Positions 37,308 to 46,605 of a stretch of DNA of 64,000 nt are shown here, in pieces (within the stretch, counting starts at the first letter, position 1; the number at the start of each line of letters is the position of its first letter). The notes under the pieces were generated by a model that worked only from the letters and a program-made list of their open reading frames with translations, ran no database searches and was not told where the DNA came from. Made by a program: the position numbers and the translations under genes. This stretch comes from JAKPBU01 sp964425695 (GTDB taxonomy: Bacteria; Pseudomonadota; Gammaproteobacteria; Xanthomonadales; Xanthomonadaceae), in NCBI GenBank assembly GCA_964425695.1, contig CAYRNF010000011.1, positions 34,952 to 98,951 of the forward strand, read 5' to 3'.

Positions 37308-37967
37308 ATGCCCCAGGTCCGCCACGCGCAGCAGCATGCGCAGACCCGCACCCGCGAACGCCGGCACCGCCTGGCCCACGAAGCCGCAAGGCTGATGGCC
37401 GAAGGCGGCATCCGCGACTACCACCAGGCCAAGCTGAAGGCCGCCGCGCGCCTGGGTATCCACGACGACGCCTCGCTGCCGCGCAACCGGGAGATCGAGG
37501 ACGCGCTGCGCGAATACCAGCGCCTGTTCCAGGGCAACACCCAGGCCACCGACCTGCGCGAACGGCGCGAGGCGGCGCTGCGTGCGCTGGAGTTCTTCGC
37601 GCCTTTCACGCCCCGGCTGGTCGGCCCCGTGCTGGACGGTACCGCCGACGCGAATACGCCGGTCGCGCTGCACCTGTACACCGACGACGCCAAACAGGTG
37701 CCTCGCTTCCTGGACGACCGTGGCATCCCCGCCGAATCCCGCAGCCGCCGATTGCGCCTGGACCGGCACCGCGATGGCCAGTTCGACGTGTGGATCTTCA
37801 GCGCGGACGGGCTGACCTTCGATCTGACCGTGCTGCCCGGCGACGCGCTGCGCCAGGCGCCGCTGTCGAGCGTGGACGAAAAGCCGATGAAACGCGCGTC
37901 GTTTGCGCAGCTGCAGGACATGCTCGCGCGGCAGGAGATCGCGGCCTACGAAGACGCCAAGCCGTGA
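37308..37967 (+). CDS. Conserved hypothetical protein, nucleotidyltransferase-like
   Basis: A 219-residue soluble protein. The N-terminus is highly basic and helical (RTRERRHRLAHEAARLMAEGGIRDYHQAKLKAAARLGI). The rest looks like an alpha/beta fold with VALHLYTDDAKQVPRFLDDRGIP and a short basic strand (RSRRLRLDRHRDGQFDVWIFSADG). I recall this conserved proteobacterial family being annotated as predicted nucleotidyltransferase, but the classical GS...D.D motif is not seen. GGAG 8 bases before the ATG supports the start. 137 bases after mrcA. Confidence 0.65.
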   Translation: MPQVRHAQQHAQTRTRERRHRLAHEAARLMAEGGIRDYHQAKLKAAARLGIHDDASLPRNREIEDALREYQRLFQGNTQATDLRERREAALRALEFFAPFTPRLVGPVLDGTADANTPVALHLYTDDAKQVPRFLDDRGIPAESRSRRLRLDRHRDGQFDVWIFSADGLTFDLTVLPGDALRQAPLSSVDEKPMKRASFAQLQDMLARQEIAAYEDAKP

Positions 37968-38050
37968 GGCTCGGCGGAGCCGCCCGCTTCGGAATGAGGA
38001 TCCTGCGCCCAACCTGGCAGGTGCGCCGCCCGGATCGCCGCACTGCGAAA

Positions 38051-38072
38051 AACGCCCCGCATGCGGGGCGTT
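38051..38072 (-). terminator. Intrinsic terminator after second BamE-like gene
   Basis: A perfect 22-base palindrome (11 bases each side) lies 25 bases past the stop of the gene at 38097. On the minus strand it runs into GTTTTTCGC, giving the U-tract of a rho-independent terminator. Confidence 0.75.
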
Positions 38073-38096
38073 CAATCGATCAACGGTCCTGCACGA

Positions 38097-38603
38097 TCAG
38101 CGCAGGCTGAAACTGCTGACCACGCCATTGGCGAACTGGATCTGCAACGTGGAGGGTCCTGCGGCAGCCGTGGCGCCAGCCGCTTCCCCGCCGGAGCCGC
38201 CCAGCGCAGCCGCGGCGTTCGCGGTGCGTTCCGCCCGGTCCGCACCCGCGTAGAGACGGCTTGCCGATCCGCCCACCTTCTCCGGAGCCAGTTCATAGGC
38301 GGTGGCGGCCACGCCCTTCACCAGCCCCATGAACCCACCCAGCCCGCCGCCTTTCTTCTGCTGCCGCGCCGCGGCGGTGCGCTGGTACACCCAGGTCTCG
38401 CTGCTGTCGTTCATGGTCTGCGAGGTGGGTTCGCCGAACCGTGCGAGCACCTCGTCGGTGGTCGTCTTTCCCTTGACGATGTTGGCCCGGATGTAGGTGG
38501 CCTTGAAGTTGTCGTCGCCCTGCGGACCGGCATACGCCGGTGCAAGGTGTGTCGTTGCGATAAGCAATGCGGCAGCTGCCGCCAGCGTCTTGAAGCGGTC
38601 CAT
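38097..38603 (-). CDS. Exported protein with SmpA/BamE-like N-domain
   Basis: A 168-residue precursor. The signal peptide (MDRFKTLAAAAALLIATTHLAPAYA) is followed by KATYIRANIVKGKTTTDEVLARFGEPTSQTMNDSSETWVYQR, which has the 'I-xxGxTT-xEVLxxFGxP' pattern of the SmpA/OmlA fold. A Gly/Ala-rich middle (QKKGGGLGGFMGLVKGVA and TANAAAALGGSGGEAAGAT) may be a glycine-zipper segment. It ends in a final strand LQIQFANGVVSSFSLR. No lipobox Cys. Function unknown; it is a second such exported protein in the window besides the one at 6700. Confidence 0.7.
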   Translation of the reverse strand: MDRFKTLAAAAALLIATTHLAPAYAGPQGDDNFKATYIRANIVKGKTTTDEVLARFGEPTSQTMNDSSETWVYQRTAAARQQKKGGGLGGFMGLVKGVAATAYELAPEKVGGSASRLYAGADRAERTANAAAALGGSGGEAAGATAAAGPSTLQIQFANGVVSSFSLR

Positions 38604-38831
38604 TCGATGCAATTCCGTTTGTGGTGTCGTCCGTGAGCCACGGCCGTCCAGCCGCGCTCCCCCTTGCCGATGCGCTGCGTGCGCCCGGTGCGACAGTGAT
38701 ACCGGACCGCCCCCGGCAGCGGCGATAGGAAACGTCTGAAAATCGCTGAACGGCCGGTCCCGTCGTTCAGAACGACCGAGGGCCGGTGAAGACCGGCCCT
38801 CGGATCGCGACGATCGCGCTGGCGACACCCG

Positions 38832-40130
38832 TCAGCGCTTGCCCACTTCCACGTAGTCGCGTTGCGCCGCGCCGGTGTAGATCTGCCGCGGGCGGCCGAT
38901 CTTGTTTTCCGGATCGTTCTGCTGTTCCAGCCAGTGCGCCACCCAGCCGGCGGTGCGGGCGATCGCGAACATCACCGTGAACATCTCCGTCGGGATCTTC
39001 AGCGCCTTGTAGATGATGCCGCTGTAGAAATCGACGTTCGGATACAGTTTGCGCTGCACGAAGTAGTCGTCCTTCAGCGCGGCCTCTTCCAGGCGCATGG
39101 CCACGTCCAGCATCGGATCGTCGATGCCCAGTTCGTCCAGCACCTTGTGCGTCATCTCGCGGATGATCTTGGCGCGCGGATCGAAGTTCTTGTACACGCG
39201 GTGGCCGAAGCCCATCAGGCGGAAGCCCGACTCCTTGTCCTTGGCCTTGTCCACGGCGGACTGCACGTTCTTCACGTCGCCGATCTCGGCCAGCATCCTC
39301 AACACCGCCTCGTTGGCGCCGCCATGCGCGGGACCCCACAGCGCGGCCACGCCGGCGGCGACGCACGCGTAAGGGTTCGCGCCCGTGGAGCCGACCAGGC
39401 GCACGGTAGAAGTCGAAGCGTTCTGCTCGTGGTCGGCGTGCAGGATGAACAGCAGGTCCAGCGCCCTTGCGGCGATCGGCGGCAGTTCCAGCGGCTCGCT
39501 GGGCACCTCGAACATCATGCGCAGGAAGCGCTCGACGTACTCCACGTTGTTGCGCGGGTAACGCGACGGCCAGCCGATGGAGTAGCGGTAGCACGCGGCC
39601 GCGATGGTGGGCACCTTGGCGATCAGGCGGATCGCCGCGAGGTGGCGCTCGGCCGGGTCTTCGTAGTCCAGGTCGTTGTGGTAGAAGCTCGCCATCGACC
39701 CGATCATTCCGACCAGCATGGCCATGGGGTGCGCGTCGTGGCGGAAGCCGCCGAGGAAGTTCTTGAAGGCCTCGTGCATCATCGTGTGATGCGTGACTTC
39801 GCCTTCGAACCGGGCGAACTGCGCCTGGTCGGGCAGTTCGCCCTGGGTCAGCAGGTACGCCACTTCGAGGAAGCTGGACTGCTTGGCCAGCTGCTCGATC
39901 GGGTAGCCGCGGTACAGCAGCACGCCGGCATCGCCGTCGATGTAGGTGATCGCCGACTTGCACGACGCGGTGGCGGTGAAGCCGTTGTCGTAGGTGAAGC
40001 AGCCGGTTTCCTTCGGCAGCTTGCCGATGTCGATGCAGGGATTGCCCAGCGTGCCGGTCAGTACCGGCAGCGTGACCGACTTGTCGCCGGCGGCGAGGGT
40101 GACTTGGTTCGGGGTGGAGGCGTTGGTCAC
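38832..40130 (-). CDS. gltA: Citrate synthase (hexameric type)
   Basis: Condenses acetyl-CoA and oxaloacetate. The 432-residue length and N-terminal domain (GFTATASCKSAITYIDGDAGVLLYRGYPIEQL) are those of the Gram-negative hexameric type. Catalytic residues: His in LWGPAHGGANEAV, His in MGFGHRVYKNFDPRA and Asp in NVDFYSGIIY. The start is GTG, with AGGAG 6 bases upstream; ATG codons further out are not preceded by a site. Monocistronic. Confidence 0.96.
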   Translation of the reverse strand: MTNASTPNQVTLAAGDKSVTLPVLTGTLGNPCIDIGKLPKETGCFTYDNGFTATASCKSAITYIDGDAGVLLYRGYPIEQLAKQSSFLEVAYLLTQGELPDQAQFARFEGEVTHHTMMHEAFKNFLGGFRHDAHPMAMLVGMIGSMASFYHNDLDYEDPAERHLAAIRLIAKVPTIAAACYRYSIGWPSRYPRNNVEYVERFLRMMFEVPSEPLELPPIAARALDLLFILHADHEQNASTSTVRLVGSTGANPYACVAAGVAALWGPAHGGANEAVLRMLAEIGDVKNVQSAVDKAKDKESGFRLMGFGHRVYKNFDPRAKIIREMTHKVLDELGIDDPMLDVAMRLEEAALKDDYFVQRKLYPNVDFYSGIIYKALKIPTEMFTVMFAIARTAGWVAHWLEQQNDPENKIGRPRQIYTGAAQRDYVEVGKR

Positions 40131-40333
40131 AGCTTGCTCCTCGTTGGTGCCGGAGCTGCCGGGACCGGCCCGCATCCCCCGCTTTTGCCTGGTGCGTTCT
40201 GACGAAACCGGCCTGCCCTGGTGTTGCGTCGGGCGGATCGGGCGCCGCGTGCGGCGACGCAGCAAATTATCTCACAGCGCGCCTAGTGCCCCGGCTCGGC
40301 CACACCGCCGCCGCGGCCGAAGGCGCAAACGCG

Positions 40334-40357
40334 AGCGGCCGCCCTGGGGCGGCCGCT
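40334..40357 (-). terminator. Intrinsic terminator after L31
   Basis: A perfect 10-bp GC-rich stem (40334-40343 and 40348-40357) with a CTGG loop is followed by a short T-tract (CGCGTTTGCG) on the minus strand. It lies 31 bases past the rpmE2 stop. Confidence 0.65.
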
Positions 40358-40388
40358 GGGTGGCACCTTGCGATGCCGGCACCACGCG

Positions 40389-40631
40389 TTACTTCGCGTA
40401 GCGCTTCTTGAACTTGTCGATGCGGCCGCTGGTGTCCATCACCTTGTTCTGGCCGGTGTAGAACGGATGCGACGCCGACGAGATTTCGATCTTGATCAGC
40501 GGATACTCGTTGCCGTCGTCCCACTTCACCGTCTCCTTGCTGGAGAGGGTGGAACGGGTCAGGAACTTGAAGTCCGAGGTGACGTCCTGGAAGACGACTT
40601 CGCGGTACTGGGGATGGATGTCGGCCTTCAT
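40389..40631 (-). CDS. rpmE2: 50S ribosomal protein L31, type B (zinc-free)
   Basis: The 80-residue protein begins MKADIHPQYREVVFQDVTSDFKFLTRSTL and ends HPFYTGQNKVMDTSGRIDKFKKRYAK, the type B (YkgM-like) form. The zinc-binding cysteines of type A L31 are absent. Such paralogues replace the zinc form when zinc is scarce, but no Zur-like site was found upstream, and in this group it may be the only L31. Confidence 0.94.
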   Translation of the reverse strand: MKADIHPQYREVVFQDVTSDFKFLTRSTLSSKETVKWDDGNEYPLIKIEISSASHPFYTGQNKVMDTSGRIDKFKKRYAK

Positions 40632-40738
40632 GTCGGCACCGGTAGGACTGGGAGCCGGGCATTCTAGCCCGAGCCTGCCGGGCGGCGCAACGTGAGGCGG
40701 GGATGATCGGGGAAACGCGGGCGCGGCGTCGCGCGGGG

Positions 40739-41674
40739 TCAGGCGGCGAGCGCCGACCGGACCCGAGCCTCGAAGCGGGCCTGGTCGTAGTCCAGCAGGA
40801 TCCGGGCGTTGTCCGGACGCCCGGCCTGGCGGTTCCAGTCCACGAGCGTGGCCCCGCGCGCCAGGGCGCCCGCCAGCTCCACGTCCACCGGCGCCTCGAC
40901 CAGCCGGACCGCCCCCTCCGGCTCCAGCGCGAACGCCATGGCCAGACCGTCCGCGGAGTGCCAGCGCTCGCCGCGCCGCTCGGCCGACCAGCGCCGGGTC
41001 TGCCGCGAGATGCCCTCGTAGAACCCGCCGCGGGCGGACCCAGCCTGCAGCCACTGCTCCACGTCCGCATGCGCCAGCCCATGGCGCACGGTGGCTTCCC
41101 AGTCGCACAGGTCGAAGCGCGGGAAGGCGTCGAACACGATGCGCGCCGCCTCCGGATCGAAGTAGACGTTGAACTCGGCGGCCGCGGTGATGTTGCCGTG
41201 CCCGGTCACGGCGCCCCCCATCACCACCAGGCGGCCCACCCGCTCCGGCAGGCTCGGGTCGAGCTTCAGGGCCAGCGCCAGGTTGGTCAGCGGCCCCAGC
41301 GCCACAAGCAGCAGGCGCCCGGCGTGCGCATGGGACAGGCGCAGGATCGCCAGTGCGGCGTGCTCGTGCTCCGCGGCGCGCGCTGGGGCGGGATAGCCGA
41401 TATCACCGAAGCCGTCCTGTCCATGCACATAGGCCGCATCGGGGGCGGCGTGCAGCAGCGGCGCGGCGCATCCGGGGAACACCGGCACGTTATCGCGGCC
41501 GGCTACTTCGCAGAGCTTCAGCGCATTGCGCAGGGTGTGCGCCAGGCCCACGTTGCCCGCGGCGATCGTGAGCCCCACCACGTCGTGCGCGGTGTCGTCG
41601 AAGGCCATCAGGATCGCGAGCGCGTCGTCCACGCCCGGGTCGGTATCGATGAGCAGCGGGATGCGTTCGGTCAT
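40739..41674 (-). CDS. Nucleoside hydrolase (inosine/uridine-preferring family)
   Basis: A 311-residue enzyme that hydrolyses ribonucleosides to base and ribose. The Ca-binding motif DTDPGVDDA is at residues 10-18. The GPLTNLALAL loop, the VVMGGAVTGHGNITAAAEFNVYFDPEAARIVF block and a late W(H)SADGLAMAF segment complete the active site. Base preference cannot be set from sequence. The ATG overlaps the recG stop (ATGA), so it is co-translated with a DNA repair helicase. Confidence 0.9.
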   Translation of the reverse strand: MTERIPLLIDTDPGVDDALAILMAFDDTAHDVVGLTIAAGNVGLAHTLRNALKLCEVAGRDNVPVFPGCAAPLLHAAPDAAYVHGQDGFGDIGYPAPARAAEHEHAALAILRLSHAHAGRLLLVALGPLTNLALALKLDPSLPERVGRLVVMGGAVTGHGNITAAAEFNVYFDPEAARIVFDAFPRFDLCDWEATVRHGLAHADVEQWLQAGSARGGFYEGISRQTRRWSAERRGERWHSADGLAMAFALEPEGAVRLVEAPVDVELAGALARGATLVDWNRQAGRPDNARILLDYDQARFEARVRSALAA

Positions 41675-43803
41675 GCGCCAGCATACCGCGCGGCTCCGCC
41701 GACCCAGCGCGCGATGATCCGGTCGGCGAGGTCGGGCGAATCGGCCATCAGCTGCGCGGCGAGCTCGCGCACCTGCGGCAGCAAGGCGGCGTCGCGGGAC
41801 AGGTCTGCGAGGCGGAAGGTCGCCAGCCCGGTCTGGCGCGTGCCGAGCAGTTCCCCGGGACCGCGCAGTTCCAGATCCTTCTCCGCAATGACGAAGCCGT
41901 CGCTGGTCTGGCGCATGGTTTCCAGGCGCTGCCGGGCCATGGCGGACAAGGGCGGCTGGTACAGCAGCACGCAGCTGGAAGCCGCGCTGCCGCGCCCTAC
42001 CCGCCCGCGCAGCTGGTGCAGCTGCGCCAGCCCCAGGCGTTCGGCGTTCTCCACAATCATCAGGGACGCGTTCGGCACGTCCACGCCCACTTCAATGACC
42101 GTGGTGGCCACCAGCAGGCCAAGGTCGCCCGCCTTGAACTCGTGCATCGCGGCCTGCTTCTCGGCAGGCTTCATCCGTCCGTGGACCAGCCCGACGCGCA
42201 CGCCGGGCAGCGCAGCGGACAGCGACTCGAACGCCGTCTGCGCGGCCTGCGCCACCACCTCGTCGCTTTCGTCGATGAGCGTGCAGACCCAGTACGCCTG
42301 CCGGCCTTCGGCGCAGGCAGCGCGGATGCGCTCGATCAGCTCCGGACGCCGCTCGGCACTGAGCACCACGGTCTGCACGGGGGTGCGCCCCGGCGGAAGT
42401 TCGTCGATGGCGGATACGTCAAGGTCGGCGTACGCGGTCATCGCCAGGGTGCGCGGGATGGGCGTCGCCGTCATCACCAGCTGGTGCGGGACCACGGGCG
42501 GCCGCGCCGCACCGCCCTCGCGCTGCCGCAGCGCGCCCTTGTCGCGCAGCGCCAAGCGCTGGTGCACGCCGAAGCGGTGCTGCTCGTCCACGATCGCCAG
42601 CGCCAGGTCGTGGAAAGCCACGCCTTCCTGCATCAACGCGTGGGTGCCTACTACGACCTGTGCCTGGCCGGACGCCACGGCTTCGAGCACGCGCTGCCGC
42701 GCCTTGCCGCCTACCTTGCCCGCCAGCCAAGCCACGTGCAGACCCATCGGTTCCAGCCAGGCGCGGAGGTTGGCCAGGTGCTGCTCTGCCAGCAGCTCGG
42801 TGGGCGCCATCAGCGCGGCCTGCCTGCCCTGCTCCACGGCCAGCATCGCGGCCAGCGCGGCCACCACCGTCTTGCCGCTGCCCACGTCGCCCTGGACCAG
42901 GCGCAGCATCGGACGCGGTTGCGCCAGGTCGGCGCGGATCTGTGCGAACACGCGCTGCTGGGCGCCGGTGAGCGCGAACGGCAGCGCCGCCTGCAGCCGC
43001 GCCACCAGCGCGCCCGCGCCGGCGAGCACCGGCGCGGCGTACCGCTGCAGCGCGATGCGCTGCCGGCGCAGGCTCAGCTGGTGCGCGAGCAGTTCCTCGA
43101 TCGCCAGCCGCCGCTGCGCCGGATGCGTGCTGGCCAGCAGCGCGGCCACGTCCGCATCGCGCGGCGGGCGGTGCACGGTCAACAGCGCCTCGCGTAGCGA
43201 CGGCAGCTGCAGGTCGCGGCTCACGCCGTCCGGCAGCAGCTCCAGCGACGCGTCATCCGGCAGCCGCTCCAGCGCCTGCGCGATCAGGCGCCGCAGCGAC
43301 GCCGGGCCGATGCCTTCGACCAGCGGGTACACGGGATCGAGCGACTCCCCCAGCGCCTCGTCGGCATCGTCCTCGAGCACGCGGTAGCTGGGGTGCACGA
43401 TCTCCAGCCCGTGCTGCCCGGCGCGCGGGGTGCCGTAGGCGCGCACCCGCGCGCCGACCCGGAACTGGTTGACCTGCTGCGACCGGAAATGGAAGAAGCG
43501 CAGCACCAGCGTGGCCTGCGAGTCGTCGCCGATGGCGACCTTGAGCATCGGCCGGTAACGGAAGCCGCGTTCCACCGCCTCCACACGCCCCTCGACCTGC
43601 ACCGCGGTGCCGCCTTGCAGGCCGCGGATCGGCGACACCGCGGTGCGGTCCTCGTACTGGCGCGGCAGGTGCAGCCACAGGTCCTGCAGCGTCAGCAGGC
43701 CGCGCGCCGCGAGCTTTTCCGCCACGCTCGCGCCCACGCCCTTGAGCGTGGTCAGCGGTTGCTGGTTGAGGTCGACGGCATGGCCGCCGGGCTTTTTCGG
43801 CAT
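41671..43803 (-). CDS. recG: ATP-dependent DNA helicase RecG
   Basis: A 710-residue branch-migration helicase that remodels stalled forks. N-terminal HhH-like (LTTLKGVGASVAEKLAARGLLTLQDLWLHLPRQYEDRT) and wedge/OB domain, then SF2 helicase: Walker A GDVGSGKTVVA, DExH box as DEQHRFGVHQR, TATPIPRTLAMTAYAD, LVHGRMKPAEKQAAM, TTVIEVGVDVPNASLM and LRGRVGRG. Start at MPKKPGG; no strong ribosome site. Downstream nucleoside hydrolase overlaps by four bases. Confidence 0.95.
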   Translation of the reverse strand: MPKKPGGHAVDLNQQPLTTLKGVGASVAEKLAARGLLTLQDLWLHLPRQYEDRTAVSPIRGLQGGTAVQVEGRVEAVERGFRYRPMLKVAIGDDSQATLVLRFFHFRSQQVNQFRVGARVRAYGTPRAGQHGLEIVHPSYRVLEDDADEALGESLDPVYPLVEGIGPASLRRLIAQALERLPDDASLELLPDGVSRDLQLPSLREALLTVHRPPRDADVAALLASTHPAQRRLAIEELLAHQLSLRRQRIALQRYAAPVLAGAGALVARLQAALPFALTGAQQRVFAQIRADLAQPRPMLRLVQGDVGSGKTVVAALAAMLAVEQGRQAALMAPTELLAEQHLANLRAWLEPMGLHVAWLAGKVGGKARQRVLEAVASGQAQVVVGTHALMQEGVAFHDLALAIVDEQHRFGVHQRLALRDKGALRQREGGAARPPVVPHQLVMTATPIPRTLAMTAYADLDVSAIDELPPGRTPVQTVVLSAERRPELIERIRAACAEGRQAYWVCTLIDESDEVVAQAAQTAFESLSAALPGVRVGLVHGRMKPAEKQAAMHEFKAGDLGLLVATTVIEVGVDVPNASLMIVENAERLGLAQLHQLRGRVGRGSAASSCVLLYQPPLSAMARQRLETMRQTSDGFVIAEKDLELRGPGELLGTRQTGLATFRLADLSRDAALLPQVRELAAQLMADSPDLADRIIARWVGGAARYAGA

Positions 43804-43886
43804 GCGCGAAGCATGACCGGATCGGCGCGGGATCGGAACCCGCAATGCGCGCGGCAGGGAGTCGGAAAACGCCGCGCCGCGGCGCG

Positions 43887-44267
43887 TCAGCGCACCATGA
43901 TCGCGTCGACTTCGAAGATCGCGCCCTTGGGTAGCGCCGATACCTCGATGGTGGAGCGGGCCGGGTACGGCTGCGCGAAGTATTCGGCCATCACCGCGTT
44001 GACCGCGGCGAACTGCCCCAGGTCGGTCAGGTACAGGCCCACGCGGACGATGTCGTCCAGGCTGCCTCCAGCGGCCTCGCACACGGCCTTGAGGTTGTCG
44101 AACGCGCGTCGCGCCTGCGCCTCGATCCCGCCCTCGACGATCTCGCCGGTGGCCGGATCCAGCGCGATCTGTCCGGAGAAGAACACCATGCCGCCGGCCT
44201 GCGTGGCCTGCGCGTACGGGCCGATGGCGGCGGGGGCGTGGGGCGTGCTGATCGGTTGGCGGGGCAT
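43887..44267 (-). CDS. ridA: RidA family reactive imine/enamine deaminase
   Basis: A 126-residue YjgF/YER057c/UK114 protein that hydrolyses reactive 2-aminoacrylate/enamine intermediates. The substrate-binding Arg is in YPARSTIEV, and the C-terminal signature AIFEVDAIMV with the GPYAQATQAGGMVFFSGQIALDPATGEIV start is present. The leader has no Shine-Dalgarno; a dispersed inverted repeat ends 12 bases before the ATG. A GC-rich palindrome followed by TTTTCC (43873-43886) sits directly after the stop and may terminate transcription. Confidence 0.93.
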   Translation of the reverse strand: MPRQPISTPHAPAAIGPYAQATQAGGMVFFSGQIALDPATGEIVEGGIEAQARRAFDNLKAVCEAAGGSLDDIVRVGLYLTDLGQFAAVNAVMAEYFAQPYPARSTIEVSALPKGAIFEVDAIMVR

Positions 44268-44278
44268 GGCTTGGGGCT

Positions 44279-44358
44279 TGTAGGAGCGGCTTCAGCCGCG
44301 ATGTTTTGGATCTTAGCGCGAGGTGCGCAAAGAGCTCGCGGCTGAAGCCGCTCCTACA
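44279..44358. repeat. Pair of 23-bp REP-like elements in inverted orientation
   Basis: 44279-44301 and 44336-44358 are perfect inverted copies (core GTAGGAGCGGCTTCAGCCGC), separated by 34 bases. Each core can also fold on itself (GCGGCTTCAGCCGC). The pair occupies nearly the entire 97-base gap between spoT and ridA and could form a long hairpin in the transcript. Related copies lie at 18513 and 50661. Confidence 0.85.
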
Positions 44359-44364
44359 GGCGAA

Positions 44365-46542
44365 TCACAGGCGCTGCACGCCGTGGACCACGCCGAGGCG
44401 GCGCGTGCGGCGGATCACTTCCGCCAGGTGCTTGCGGTCGGCCACTTCGATGCCGAAGCGGATCGCGGCGACGTTGTTGTCGCGTTCCAGGTATTCCACC
44501 GCGTCGATGTTGCCCTCGGCCTGGGCGATGGCGGCCGCCACCTGCGCCAGCACGCCGGGGCGGTTGTCCACCTCGATGCGCAGCGCGGCGTGGAAGTCGC
44601 CGGACACGTCGCGGTCCCAGCCGATCGCCACCCAGCGTTCGGGCGACTTGCGGTAATCGGCCACGTTGGGGCATTCCAGCCGGTGCACCACGATGCCCTT
44701 TCCGGCGGTGTGGAAGCCCATGATCTCGTCGCCCGGGATCGGCATGCAGCACTGGGCGAAGGTGATGACGCCGCGCTCGTTGCCGGTGATCAGGATCTTC
44801 TCGTCGGGCCCCTGCAGCGGATCCAGCAGGTCAGGCGTGTCGTCCGCGTCGCGTACCAGCATGCGCGCGACCTGGCGCGGCATGCGCGTGCCCAGGGCGA
44901 TGTCCGCGAGCAGCGCCTCCAGGCGCGGGTAGCGGTGCTCATGCAGGAAGGTCTCCAGCTGCTTGGCGTGCACGCGATCCAGCGAGGTGCCCAGCGCCTC
45001 CAGCGCACGATCCAGCATGCGGTGGCCCAGCTGCACGGCGTCCTCGTGCTCGAGCTGCTTGAGCTGGTGGCGGATGGCGGTACGCGCTTTGCCCGACACC
45101 ACCCATTCCAGCCACTGCGGCTGCGGCGATGCGGCTTTCGCGGTGATCACCGAGATCTGCTGGCCGCTGGCCAGCTTGGTGCGCAGCGGCACAAGCTTGC
45201 CGTCCACGCGTGCGGCGACGGCGTGGTTGCCCACGTCGGTGTGCACGGCATAGGCGAAGTCGATGGCCGTGGCGTTGCGCGGCAGCGCCAGGATGTCGCC
45301 CTTGGGCGTGAACAGGTAGACCTCGTCGGGGAACAGGTCGACCTTGACGTTCTCCAGGAATTCCAGGGATGAGCCGGTGCCGCGCTGGTCCTCCAGCAGG
45401 CTGGCGATCCACGACTGCGCGCGGTTCTGCGCGCTGTTGGCGCGCGCACCGCCGTGCTTGTAGCTCCAGTGCGCGGCGATGCCGCGCTCGGCCACCAGGT
45501 CCATCTCCTCGGTGCGGATCTGCACCTCGATGGGCGAGCCGTACGGCCCGAACAGCACCGTATGCAGCGACTGGTAGCCGTTGGCCTTGGGGATGGCGAT
45601 GAAATCGCGGAAACGCCCGTCCAGCGGTTTGAACGCGGCGTGCACCACGCCCAGCGCGTGGTAGCAGTCGGCCACCGTGGGCACCACCACGCGGAACCCG
45701 AACACGTCCATGACCTGGTTAAAGCTTTTGCCCTCCGAACGCATCTTGGTGTAGATGCTCCAGGGCGACTTGACCCGGCTCATCAGCCGGTAGTGCAGGC
45801 CTTCCTTGGTCAGGCGCTGCGCGAGCTGCGCCTCGATCTTGGCCAGCGATTCGCGCCGCACCAGCGGCTGGTTGCGGATGCGCTTTTCCAGCACCTGGTG
45901 GCGCACCGGATTGAGCGCCCGGAACCCCAGGTCCTGCAGCTCGGCCTTGACCAGGTTCATGCCCAGGCGCTGGGCGATGGGCGCATAGACTTCGAGCGTC
46001 TCGCGTGCGATGCGTTCGCGCGCCTCAGACGACTGCGCGCCGAGCGTGCGCATGTTGTGCAGCCGGTCGGCCAGCTTGATCATGATCACGCGCAGGTCGC
46101 GCGCCATGGCCAGCAGCATCTTGCGGAAGCTTTCGGCCGCCGCTTCCTGGCGGCTGGCGAAATGCAGCTTGTCCAGCTTGGTGACGCCGTCCACCAGCTC
46201 CGCCACCGTTTCGCCGAACTCGCTGGCCAGCGCGGCGCGGGTCAGCGGCGTGTCCTCGATGGTGTCGTGCAGGATCGCCGCGATCAGGGTTTCGACATCC
46301 ACCTTCTGCTCGGCCAGCAGCGACGCCACCGCGACCGGGTGGGTGATGTACGGCTCGCCGGACTTGCGGCTCTGCCCGGCATGCGCCGCCGCGCCCACCG
46401 CCCATGCGCGGCGCAGCAGCTGCAGCTGCTCGGCAGGCAGGTAGTTGGCGGCGGTCTCCAGCGACTGCACGTAGTCCGGAACCGCATCGTCGGACGGCGC
46501 AGGGGGCAGGGCGACGGCGTGGGCGGGATCGCCGGGAGACAT
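44365..46542 (-). CDS. spoT: Bifunctional (p)ppGpp synthetase/hydrolase SpoT
   Basis: A 725-residue alarmone enzyme with an intact hydrolase domain: HD motif in AAILHDTIEDT (His92-Asp93, Glu96-Asp97) and ITHPVAVA. A synthetase domain carries IPKANGYQSLHTVLFGPYGSPIEVQIRTEEMD. A TGS domain (FTPKGDILALPRNATAIDFAYAVHTDVGNH) and C-terminal ACT domain (ALRIEVDNRPGVLAQVAAAIAQAEGNI) follow. Intact HD residues distinguish it from RelA. It lies downstream of rpoZ, the usual neighbour, but with an intrinsic terminator between them. The start is the ATG of MSPGDPAH; no strong ribosome site. Confidence 0.95.
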   Translation of the reverse strand: MSPGDPAHAVALPPAPSDDAVPDYVQSLETAANYLPAEQLQLLRRAWAVGAAAHAGQSRKSGEPYITHPVAVASLLAEQKVDVETLIAAILHDTIEDTPLTRAALASEFGETVAELVDGVTKLDKLHFASRQEAAAESFRKMLLAMARDLRVIMIKLADRLHNMRTLGAQSSEARERIARETLEVYAPIAQRLGMNLVKAELQDLGFRALNPVRHQVLEKRIRNQPLVRRESLAKIEAQLAQRLTKEGLHYRLMSRVKSPWSIYTKMRSEGKSFNQVMDVFGFRVVVPTVADCYHALGVVHAAFKPLDGRFRDFIAIPKANGYQSLHTVLFGPYGSPIEVQIRTEEMDLVAERGIAAHWSYKHGGARANSAQNRAQSWIASLLEDQRGTGSSLEFLENVKVDLFPDEVYLFTPKGDILALPRNATAIDFAYAVHTDVGNHAVAARVDGKLVPLRTKLASGQQISVITAKAASPQPQWLEWVVSGKARTAIRHQLKQLEHEDAVQLGHRMLDRALEALGTSLDRVHAKQLETFLHEHRYPRLEALLADIALGTRMPRQVARMLVRDADDTPDLLDPLQGPDEKILITGNERGVITFAQCCMPIPGDEIMGFHTAGKGIVVHRLECPNVADYRKSPERWVAIGWDRDVSGDFHAALRIEVDNRPGVLAQVAAAIAQAEGNIDAVEYLERDNNVAAIRFGIEVADRKHLAEVIRRTRRLGVVHGVQRL

Positions 46543-46605
46543 GGATCGCAGACTAAGCCAAAAGGCGGCGGATGGGCACGCAGGTCGGCCAGCGCGCAAA
46601 GCAAA

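Noticed and set aside
40640..40735. Zur-type operator upstream of type B L31
   Set aside because: No AT-rich palindrome is visible in the GC-rich upstream region.
44279..44358. Inverted 23-bp repeats as ends of an insertion sequence
   Set aside because: Only 34 bases separate them, no transposase exists, and the same core recurs elsewhere as a small hairpin.
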